DNA from: Candidatus Hydrogenedentota bacterium
GTDB taxonomy: Bacteria > Hydrogenedentota > Hydrogenedentia > Hydrogenedentales > SLHB01
Reading direction: 5' to 3'
Length of the DNA: 17,510 bases
Assembly (NCBI GenBank): GCA_023384315.1
Contig: JAHDWY010000019.1
Span: 1 to 17,510, forward strand
The notes beneath the pieces were generated by a model that saw nothing but the letters and a program-made list of their open reading frames with translations, searched no databases and was not told the origin of the DNA. A program made the position numbers and the translations under genes. Of the stretch, positions 1 to 6,402 are shown in pieces (the stretch's first letter is position 1; each line of letters opens with the position of its first letter).

Positions 1-1493
1 AGAATCAAGCGCTCCTGATCCTGCAACGCGTCCGGACCCACCAATTGCACCACTTCCTGAAGTTCTCCGTCGCGCTGGAGCAGGGTCTCGATGGCCTGCC
101 GGTTTTGACGCCAGGTCTTGGGGGCGTTTTCCTCGAACCAGGGATCAAGTTCCGCAAAATACAGCGAGTAGCTGCGGTTCCAGTTGATGGACGGATAGTG
201 CCGGCGATAGGCCAACGACGCGTCCAGCGACCAGAGGGCGCCCGCAACGCGTTGCGACGTTTGCGTCACCGGTTCGGACATGTCGCCGCCGGGAGGCGAT
301 ACGGCGCCGACGATGGTTAGCGAGCCGAAACGCGGGCTCTCGCTTTCGGCGTCGCTGCCGCAGACCATCACGCGGCCGCTGCGCTCGTAGAACTCGGAAA
401 TGCGGGCCGCCAGATAGGTCGGGTAGCCTTCTTCTCCGGGCATCTCTTCGAGACGCGACGAGATCTCGCGCAAAGCCTCCGCCCAGCGGGAGGTACTGTC
501 GGCCATGATGGCCACGTCGTAGCCCTGGTCGCGGTAGTACTCGGCGAGCGTAATGCCGGTGTAGACCGACGCGTCGCGCGCGGCCACGGGCATGTTGGAC
601 GTATTCACGACCAGCACCGTACGGTTCATGAGCGAGTCGCCGGACTTGGGGTCCTTCAGGTGCGGAAATTCATCCAGCACGTCGGCCATCTCGTTGCCGC
701 GTTCGCCGCAGCCCACGTAAATGATGATGTCGGCGTTGCAGTATTTCGAGAGCGTCTGCTCCACAACGGTCTTACCGGTGCCGAAACCGCCGGGCACGAT
801 GGCGGATCCGCCCAGGGCGATCGGAAACAAACAGTCCAGCACGCGCTGCCCCGTCAGGAAAGGCCGGTCCGTCCGCATCTTCTTGGCAATGGGACGGGGC
901 CGCTTCACGGGCCAGTAGTGCATCATTTTCAGTTCGGTACCGTCGTCCAACGTGGCGACGGTGTCTTCGACCGTAAATTCACCGGTGGACACGATGGACT
1001 TGATCGTGCCCGATTTTCCTGGCGGAACCAGCACGCGGTGTTCGATGGTGCGGGTTTCCGGCACGGTGCCGAGGATATCGCCCGTGGTGACTTTCGTGCC
1101 AACGGACACCTTCGGCGTAAAGGTCCACTTCTTGCCACGGTCCAACGCCACGGCGGTCAGCCCGCGATCGATGAAGTCGCCGGACTGATTTTGCAGCGTG
1201 ATCAAGGGCCGCTGGATTCCGTCAAAGGTCGATCCGAGGAGGCCTGGCCCGAGTTCGACGGACAAGGGAAGGCCCGTGGGGATCACGGGTTCGCCGAGGA
1301 ACATCCCGCCGGTGTCTTCGAAGACTTGCGCGAAGATCGTGTCCTTGTCGATCCGGATCACCTCGCCCATGAGGTTCATCTTGCCGACGCGCACGATCTC
1401 GCCCATGGAGACGCCGAGCATGTTGTTCGCGGACACCATGGGACCGGAAATCCGCGTGATCGATCCGGTCTGTTGCTGTTCGGTAGTGGGCAT
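1..1493 (-). CDS. atpA: V/A-type ATP synthase catalytic subunit A (partial, C-terminus missing)
   Basis: Catalytic, nucleotide-binding subunit of the soluble V1/A1 head, which hydrolyses or makes ATP at the A/B interface. The start is the ATG at 1493, preceded by a GGAG Shine-Dalgarno inside the end of subunit F. 497 codons are visible of a usual 580-600, so the C-terminal helical domain is cut by the window edge. Visible features: an N-terminal beta-barrel; the V-type-specific insertion at about residues 115-180; P-loop GGFGTGKT at 235-242; YVGCGERGNEM with the catalytic Glu at about 264; then NTSNMPVAARDAS, DSTSRWAEALREISSRLEE, GAVSPPGGDMSEP and VQLVGPDALQDQERL, all hallmark A-subunit motifs. 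The canonical P-loop is GPFGSGKT, so Pro is Gly and Ser is Thr here. Last visible gene of the ATPase operon; subunits B and D are expected downstream. The family assignment is secure. Confidence 0.97.
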   Translation of the reverse strand, partial: MPTTEQQQTGSITRISGPMVSANNMLGVSMGEIVRVGKMNLMGEVIRIDKDTIFAQVFEDTGGMFLGEPVIPTGLPLSVELGPGLLGSTFDGIQRPLITLQNQSGDFIDRGLTAVALDRGKKWTFTPKVSVGTKVTTGDILGTVPETRTIEHRVLVPPGKSGTIKSIVSTGEFTVEDTVATLDDGTELKMMHYWPVKRPRPIAKKMRTDRPFLTGQRVLDCLFPIALGGSAIVPGGFGTGKTVVEQTLSKYCNADIIIYVGCGERGNEMADVLDEFPHLKDPKSGDSLMNRTVLVVNTSNMPVAARDASVYTGITLAEYYRDQGYDVAIMADSTSRWAEALREISSRLEEMPGEEGYPTYLAARISEFYERSGRVMVCGSDAESESPRFGSLTIVGAVSPPGGDMSEPVTQTSQRVAGALWSLDASLAYRRHYPSINWNRSYSLYFAELDPWFEENAPKTWRQNRQAIETLLQRDGELQEVVQLVGPDALQDQERLI

Positions 1494-1498
1494 GTTCG

Positions 1499-1819
1499 TC
1501 ACTCCAATCTGATTTCGTAGCCTACGGCGGGTTTCAACACGGCCGACAGGTAGGCGTCAACATTTGACTCTTCTTCTTCAAAAGCCGGGCAATAGACGAT
1601 AAGGGGAAGTCCTTTGTGCCGCCGCAAGCGTTCCGCAAAAAACTCGGAGAATGCGGAACGGAACGCTTCCTGCACGATGACGACGCTGGTATCGCTTTCC
1701 AGCAATTCGTCGAGCCGGGCTTCGGCGGTGCGGGCGTCGTGCGTGTTCTCCACGGGGATGCCGGCGAGCATAAGTTTGAGCGCCGTATTGTCCCGGACGA
1801 GCGCGACAATCCTAGGCAT
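1499..1819 (-). CDS. atpF: V/A-type ATP synthase subunit F
   Basis: Small (106 aa) central-stalk subunit that sits with subunit D in the rotor shaft and, in characterised homologues, modulates ATP hydrolysis. The N-terminal part (PRIVALVRDNTALKLMLAGI) fits the Rossmann-like F fold, with a following region in the style ESDTSVVIVQEAF and LPLIVYCPAF. The length is typical. The ATG at 1819 overlaps the end of subunit C by 8 nt (C ends at 1812), and the stop is 5 nt before subunit A, so translation is probably coupled on both sides. The gene symbol follows V/A-type naming and should not be confused with the F-type b subunit. The call rests on modest sequence features plus very strong operon position. 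Confidence 0.93.
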   Translation of the reverse strand: MPRIVALVRDNTALKLMLAGIPVENTHDARTAEARLDELLESDTSVVIVQEAFRSAFSEFFAERLRRHKGLPLIVYCPAFEEEESNVDAYLSAVLKPAVGYEIRLE

Positions 1820-2867
1820 ACATCATCTCCTCGCGAACCCGGCCGCGCGGCAGGTTGTTCGCTTCTCCGCGGGCGATGAGCCGGAGGTTCACGGCCTCGT
1901 TGTACTTGAGCCACGCAAAATGCATAAGCGTCGCGATGCTCAGGAATTGAATCTGCGCTTCGCGGCGTAAGTGGCGGATCAGGATCAGATCGAACATCCG
2001 GTCCATGGGGCTGAAACGGGCGGACTGGACGAACATGAACAGCATCTCGCGCAGTTGCTTGTAGATGGTCGTGTTCAGTATCTCGATGGCGGCTGCGGCG
2101 TCCCGCGCGTCCGCCAATGCCTGAACGGTGCGCGCCGGGAGGTTGCCTTTCGGCAGGAGGCGTTGCACCAACTGCTCGGTCGACAAGCCGTCCTTCAACT
2201 GGAAAACCAGTCGGATGTTAATGCGATCGATTTCCATCCGCAATACGGTGCGTAGGATTTCCGTGTCCTCGTCGTCGGATTCAAGCGCCTTCACGGTCTC
2301 GACGAAGTAGGCCCTGTCGAGCGCCTCTTCCAGCACGGAAACCGAATTCTCGGTCTCGTATTCGGGGAAAGCGCGCAGCAACGATCCGCACAACTCCGAA
2401 TTCCACGCGGCCAGAGCGGTGACCAATTCGTGCATGGTGTTGCGTTCGGCGAAGGACCGCAACAGCGGCACCGTCAGACTGGGCCCCGGCTGCAGCTCGG
2501 CGAGCGTCGTCTCAGTGTCGATGCTGTGATGGCGATAGCGCAACAACGACTTGACGGCAATGAGGTCCCACCGCAGGAGAAAGATGTCGATGAGATCCTG
2601 CATGGCCCCGCCGCTGAGGCTGCGCAACTTCTGGAACGTCTTCACCAGATTCCGCGACACCGCTTCCTCGATGGCGTCCACCCCGCTGAAGCGCGTCAAC
2701 GCTTCGGCCAGGTCTTCCTGGTACGGCGTCGCCATCATGGCGTCCACGAGCCGGTCGATCCCCTCGACGTCGATGAGTTCTTCGAACTTGGTCTGCGTCA
2801 AGAGACGGCTGCGCATGCCCGCCACGCGGGAATTGATGTACGGGGCGATGGTTTCGAGCCGGTCCAT
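1812..2867 (-). CDS. atpC: V/A-type ATP synthase subunit C (AC39/d-like)
   Basis: 351-aa, mostly alpha-helical, funnel-shaped subunit that sits on the proteolipid ring and couples the central stalk to it. The sequence starts MDRLETIAPYINSRVAGMRS, with the typical INSRV/AxMRSRLL and LIDVEGIDRLVDAMMATPY segments of the V-ATPase C/AC39 family. It has the usual internal repeat of about three helical bundles. Its ATG at 2867 directly abuts the TAA stop of subunit E (2868-2870) with no intergenic base. A GGGAGCGGA Shine-Dalgarno-like stretch lies in the end of the E gene. It ends 8 nt inside subunit F. Position between E and F is as in Thermus. Nothing looks truncated. Confidence 0.95.
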   Translation of the reverse strand: MDRLETIAPYINSRVAGMRSRLLTQTKFEELIDVEGIDRLVDAMMATPYQEDLAEALTRFSGVDAIEEAVSRNLVKTFQKLRSLSGGAMQDLIDIFLLRWDLIAVKSLLRYRHHSIDTETTLAELQPGPSLTVPLLRSFAERNTMHELVTALAAWNSELCGSLLRAFPEYETENSVSVLEEALDRAYFVETVKALESDDEDTEILRTVLRMEIDRINIRLVFQLKDGLSTEQLVQRLLPKGNLPARTVQALADARDAAAAIEILNTTIYKQLREMLFMFVQSARFSPMDRMFDLILIRHLRREAQIQFLSIATLMHFAWLKYNEAVNLRLIARGEANNLPRGRVREEMMYA

Positions 2868-3458
2868 TTATTCCGCTCCCTCCCCGAACAGCAGCCGCAG
2901 GCAGATCTTGCGCGCCTCGTTCTCCAGCTTATGGAACCGGCTGGACAACGAGTTCGTAACACGAAAGGTCCGCTCGGCGTCCTGGATAGCGACACCATCA
3001 TGCAACGCGGCGTGCGGAATGACTGGAACGCCGGCATGTCCGTTCGCGGAGAGCCATTGGCGGCAACGCTCCACGTGGGCAGGCGGCGCCAGAACCTCAG
3101 CCTTCTCCGGGGCGACGGTCATGAGTTCGCGCAGCAGCGCTTCCAGAATCGCCGGGAAGCCGGGGCCTTCGGCGATCCGATCCAGTTCGGCGTCCACGCT
3201 GTGGAGGATTTCATCCGCCACGGCCTGTTGCATGCTGTGGGCCTGCTGTTCCGCCTGGACTGCCGCCAAATCCCGGGCGCGCCGGGCAAGGCGGTCGACT
3301 TCGCGCTGGGCCCGCTCGATGCCTTCGGCATATCGCTTGCCCGCGCGTTCCCGCGCTTCGGCGACGATGGCGTCGGCTTCCGCGCGGGCCGCGGCGAGGC
3401 GTGCGTCACACCCCTGCTCGACCTGGCGGGCCATGGTATCCAGTAAGACGTGTTGCAT
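2868..3458 (-). CDS. atpE: V/A-type ATP synthase subunit E
   Basis: 196-aa peripheral-stalk (stator) subunit that pairs with the G/H subunit in a right-handed coiled coil and binds the head. Residues from about 15 to 85 are Ala/Arg/Glu-rich heptad-like coiled coil (ARAEADAIVAEARERAG). The C-terminal globular part, from about 100, contains DGVAIQDAERTFRVTNSLSS and ends in a KICLRLLFG-type helix, the classic E-subunit C-terminus. The start at 3458 is 14 nt after the K stop, with no strong Shine-Dalgarno visible; the stop abuts subunit C. Length is normal for the family (about 185-200). Confidence 0.95.
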   Translation of the reverse strand: MQHVLLDTMARQVEQGCDARLAAARAEADAIVAEARERAGKRYAEGIERAQREVDRLARRARDLAAVQAEQQAHSMQQAVADEILHSVDAELDRIAEGPGFPAILEALLRELMTVAPEKAEVLAPPAHVERCRQWLSANGHAGVPVIPHAALHDGVAIQDAERTFRVTNSLSSRFHKLENEARKICLRLLFGEGAE

Positions 3459-3472
3459 GATTGCCAGACGGC

Positions 3473-3847
3473 TTAGATGGCCAATACGAGCATGATGGCG
3501 ATAACGAACCCGAACACAACGATGGTTTCCGGGATGGCGAACAGGATCAGGACGTTACCGAAGAGTTCCGGTTTCTCCGTGATCGCGCCCGTACCGCCCG
3601 CGCCTACGGCTGCCTGAGCCTTGCTCGTGGCAATTCCGGCACCGGCAATCGCGATTCCCGCGCCAAGACCCAAGCCAAGCGCGCGCAGACCACTACCGGT
3701 CGTCGCACTGGTCTGTGCAACAGATTCAGCCTCGCCTTCGGCTGCGCCTTCCGCGGCAAATCCCAACGGCGCCAGCGTCAGCATACCGGCCAGCAGCAGC
3801 AGCGCGACCAGAACCGCCTTCTTGCTCGTGTCACTCAACGTCACCAT
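3473..3847 (-). CDS. atpK: V/A-type ATP synthase proteolipid subunit K (c-ring)
   Basis: 124-aa membrane subunit forming the ion-translocating rotor ring. Residues 10-31 are a hydrophobic, signal-like segment ending GFA-AEG, followed by a small Ala/Gly/Ser/Glu linker, then one two-helix hairpin. Helix 1 is about 53-75, Gly/Ala-rich (ALGLGLGAGIAIAGAG). Helix 2 is about 96-123, with the essential carboxylate Glu107 in FAIPETIVVFGF. The Thermus L subunit has the same layout, with a cleaved leader and one hairpin. The residue at the usual Q ligand position of Na+-type rings (after GAGIA) is Thr74; Thr108 follows the Glu. This makes a proton ring more likely than a sodium ring, but that is inference. 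The start at 3847 overlaps subunit I by 7 nt. Confidence 0.95.
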   Translation of the reverse strand: MVTLSDTSKKAVLVALLLLAGMLTLAPLGFAAEGAAEGEAESVAQTSATTGSGLRALGLGLGAGIAIAGAGIATSKAQAAVGAGGTGAITEKPELFGNVLILFAIPETIVVFGFVIAIMLVLAI

Positions 3848-5760
3848 AATGCCTCCTTCTTGAACGGTTTGTAACCCTTACCTTCGGGTTTATAGAACTT
3901 CGGCAGAAACTCGACATAGTTCAATCGCAACGAGTGAATCGTGGGGCTGAACATGCCAAGCCCGATGTTAAACGCATGCACGGCCAACGCCAGGGGCACT
4001 CCGATCAAGAGGCCGAGGCCGCCGGCCAATTCGTTGGCCAAATCCGCCACGAGGACGCCCGCAAGCCCGAGCGCCATGAGACGGCAATAGGAGAGGACGT
4101 TGCCGATGAGCGAAACGACCTCGAGCGCCATGATGGGCGCCATCGCGCCGACGGCCCACACGAGCAGCCCAAACATGGCAACAAAGCAAAGTACGCCGAC
4201 AGCCTTCGCAAACATCGTGGTGAAAAGTCCAACACCAACGAAGGCCATGACGAAGATTCCGGTGCCTGCGAGCCCAAGCAGCAACGCGAGCTTTTCCGCG
4301 GCGTGCTTGGGATGATGGTGGTGCAAATCCGCACGGATACCTAGGATCAGGGCCAGCGGGATATGCAACACCCCGAACAGGATGGCGTATTTCATGAGGG
4401 CGATGGGTTCGTGGCCCCGGTGGAACCAAATGACGGGCATGCCCATCTTGGCCCCGAAGTTCCCGAACAGTTCGCCGTAGAGCAATCCGAAAAAGATGGT
4501 CGATCCGCCCATCCAATAAGCGACGGTGCCCACCGCATTCACCGCGGCAATGTGACCGAGCTTCTTTTTGAGGAAAAACCCAAAGGCGATAACCGCAAGG
4601 CCGTATGCGACGTCGCCCAAAATGAAGCCGTAAAAGAGCACAAAGGAAACGGCGACGAGCGCCGTGGGATCCATGGTGCCGTACGCGGGCGGCTTGAACA
4701 GGGAGAGCAAGACCTCGAATGGCTGTAGCCAAGCCGGGTTGCGTAGTTGAACGGGGACCTCATGAATGTCCACCTCGCTCAAGGGCAACTTGCTCACCAG
4801 GGTTTGGCCCGGAAATGCCTCTTCCAGGCGCTTGATGAACGTGTCCGACTCGTCGCTGGGAGACCAGCCGTGGATTACCCCAATCATCTCGCTCTGGGCA
4901 AAGCGGTTCATGGCCGTAATCTGCGCCATGCGATCGGCGAACTTGGCCTCCACCGCCATCAATTTGGGGCCAACCTGCGCCGAATACGCTTCGATCTCTT
5001 CTTTGAGACGCACCGCGTCGGCCCGGTTCCGTTCGATCGCCGCGTCCACTTTTTGAATTACCTCGCCCAGACCGCCTCCCGCGAGCCCGTTTGTGGGCGG
5101 GTCCATAGGCGAAATCTGCTCGTCCTTCAAAATGCGCGAAACCGTATCGTTGTGCGACGGGGAATAGGTGATAACCCCGACGATCACGTTCCGCGAGATT
5201 TTTTCATGGACCAGTTTTGATTCCGGCCCTATCTTCTCGCGCAGCTTCTCGCCCAGGCGCTCGATGACTCGGGACCCGTCGCCTCGCAAGATGAAAGCGC
5301 GGGCGTCGTGCCCAAGCACCACTTCCTTGCCTTGAAGCAGCGGACGCAAGGCCTGCAAGGACTTCTTAAAGCTCGTGAGGATTTCGATGTTGTCCTGCAC
5401 ATTGATCCGGCGGCGGGTATAGGAGCGCAGCGTTCGAATCCAGGAATGAGCCATGTCAGCCAGTTGCTCTTCCGTACTGCCGTTCAGTTCGCGCGCCGCC
5501 GCGTTCTTGGCGCCTTGGGAGGGCTTCACGGCGAGCAGCGGAACGACTTCGGAGAGGCTGCGGTAGAGGTTTTCGAGCGATTCCGCCTCGCGCTCCTGGT
5601 CGGTGTCCAACTGCACGCGGCGAAGGAAATCCGGGACGTCCGCGACGGCCAAGGGGACTTCCTCGATATGAACGAGCCCCTGCAATTGAAGGAAGTTCAC
5701 GATGTCTGTCAGCGACTCGCGCATGCAGACGATCTCGATACGGTCCATCTTTGCGATCAT
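3841..5760 (-). CDS. atpI: V/A-type ATP synthase subunit I (a-subunit, ion half-channels)
   Basis: Stator membrane subunit that forms the ion half-channels against the K ring. The start is the ATG at 5760 (MIAKMDRIEIVCMRE), which overlaps the TGA of the G/H gene in an ATGA junction and has GGAGGG just upstream; this gives 639 aa, normal for bacterial I subunits. The reading frame stays open further upstream across the G/H gene, but that extension has no family features. Residues 1-360 are the cytoplasmic coiled-coil arm. From about 365 there are about 7-8 membrane helices. The essential Arg560 lies in NVLSYCRLMALGLAG and a second conserved Arg612 in IHSLRLNYVEF, followed by the C-terminal FYKPEGKGYKPF signature. 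The stop overlaps K by 7 nt. Confidence 0.96.
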   Translation of the reverse strand: MIAKMDRIEIVCMRESLTDIVNFLQLQGLVHIEEVPLAVADVPDFLRRVQLDTDQEREAESLENLYRSLSEVVPLLAVKPSQGAKNAAARELNGSTEEQLADMAHSWIRTLRSYTRRRINVQDNIEILTSFKKSLQALRPLLQGKEVVLGHDARAFILRGDGSRVIERLGEKLREKIGPESKLVHEKISRNVIVGVITYSPSHNDTVSRILKDEQISPMDPPTNGLAGGGLGEVIQKVDAAIERNRADAVRLKEEIEAYSAQVGPKLMAVEAKFADRMAQITAMNRFAQSEMIGVIHGWSPSDESDTFIKRLEEAFPGQTLVSKLPLSEVDIHEVPVQLRNPAWLQPFEVLLSLFKPPAYGTMDPTALVAVSFVLFYGFILGDVAYGLAVIAFGFFLKKKLGHIAAVNAVGTVAYWMGGSTIFFGLLYGELFGNFGAKMGMPVIWFHRGHEPIALMKYAILFGVLHIPLALILGIRADLHHHHPKHAAEKLALLLGLAGTGIFVMAFVGVGLFTTMFAKAVGVLCFVAMFGLLVWAVGAMAPIMALEVVSLIGNVLSYCRLMALGLAGVLVADLANELAGGLGLLIGVPLALAVHAFNIGLGMFSPTIHSLRLNYVEFLPKFYKPEGKGYKPFKKEALW

Positions 5761-6107
5761 CGGGACCCTCCGGTTGAAGAAGGCAGTATGAGGGATACGA
5801 CCGCGCCGACCACGGCTTGGGCACGGGTCTGGGCCTCCGCACGCAACCGGGCAAGGCGTTCGTCGGCCTGGCGCTGCTGTTCGAGCCGTTCCCGCTCCCG
5901 CGCGGCATCGCCTTCGCGGCGAATGGCGGCGGTATCGTTGGCCAGGCGTTCGCCTTCGCTGTCGATGATTCTCCGGGCTTCGGTACGCGCCTCCGCGACA
6001 ATTCGCTCGGCTTCGCGTTCGGTTTCCTCGCGTTTGGCCAGGAGTTCGCGCTCGTGACGCGCAATCGCAGACAGAGCAGAGTTCTGGTTTTTTCCGTTGC
6101 GTTCCAC
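5757..6107 (-). CDS. V/A-type ATP synthase subunit G/H (peripheral-stalk coiled coil)
   Basis: 116-aa protein, almost wholly a charged alpha-helical coiled coil (AEARTEARRIIDSEGERLAN and similar Ala/Arg/Glu heptads at about residues 15-100). It fits the G/H subunit that pairs with E in the stator stalk. The start is a GTG at 6107. An in-frame TGA lies two codons upstream (TGA ACC GTG), so no earlier start is possible. The Shine-Dalgarno is weak. The C-terminal tail is short and hydrophobic, then Ser/Gly-rich. It is the first gene of the operon, as in Thermus, and its TGA overlaps the ATG of subunit I by 4 nt. Composition alone is not diagnostic; operon position makes the call. Confidence 0.88.
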   Translation of the reverse strand: MERNGKNQNSALSAIARHERELLAKREETEREAERIVAEARTEARRIIDSEGERLANDTAAIRREGDAARERERLEQQRQADERLARLRAEAQTRAQAVVGAVVSLILPSSTGGSR

Positions 6108-6402
6108 GGTTCACCAATCCGGTTTGATGGAATTTTCGGGGTTCGACCCCGCCGACGAGCACGCCACTACCCCACGTACACGCCAAGGTGGCACCAATTG
6201 GGAGGTATAGCCGGCCAAGCCCGGGGCGTATCGTGCCAAAATTCACGGCCTCGTGTCAAGCATTCGTGCGCAACACGTGATAGACCGCCCTGCAAGGCGC
6301 GATATCGTCCGGTTACGGTCTCTCTCCGCTCCTTGCTCGGCGCCCAGGGCCATCGATGAGCGGGTTAACACGGTCCCGCACATCCGCCCCCCCCGTGCGA
6401 AG
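6108..6402. other. Intergenic leader/promoter region of the ATPase operon
   Basis: 295 nt without a gene, between the stop of the secreted putative hydrolase and the GTG of the ATPase operon, both on the minus strand. A perfect minus-strand TTGACA is at 6254-6259, but the best -10 at acceptable spacing is only CACGAT (6230-6235, 18-nt spacer), so the promoter is unproven. A short perfect hairpin (CGGGG-TTCGA-CCCCG, 6137-6151) sits in the presumed leader; it resembles a tRNA T-arm but the loop is 5 nt, not 7. A run of eight C occupies 6387-6394. No convincing intrinsic terminator for the upstream gene was seen. Confidence 0.5.

Noticed and set aside
660..1520. Long plus-strand open frames across the ATPase genes (such as 660-1520 and 2430-3446)
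   Set aside because: They lie antisense to clearly recognisable ATPase subunits, have no recognisable domains, and are rich in His, Gly and Arg as expected of shadow frames in GC-rich DNA.
6137..6151. tRNA T-arm-like hairpin in the ATPase leader
   Set aside because: The loop is 5 nt instead of 7, and no acceptor, D or anticodon arm can be placed around it.
6223..6240. Possible sigma54 site (TGGCACG on the minus strand)
   Set aside because: The -24-like half is good, but the -12 GC is not at the required spacing.
5761..6246. Upstream in-frame extension of the subunit I gene (an 801-residue reading)
   Set aside because: It overlaps the whole G/H gene in another frame, has an Arg/Pro-rich composition typical of a GC-rich shadow frame, and the ATGA junction at 5757-5760 with its GGAGGG site gives a normal-length subunit I.
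6387..6394. Run of eight C
   Set aside because: A homopolymer in intergenic DNA with no partner structure; it may be real or a sequencing artefact and supports no function.
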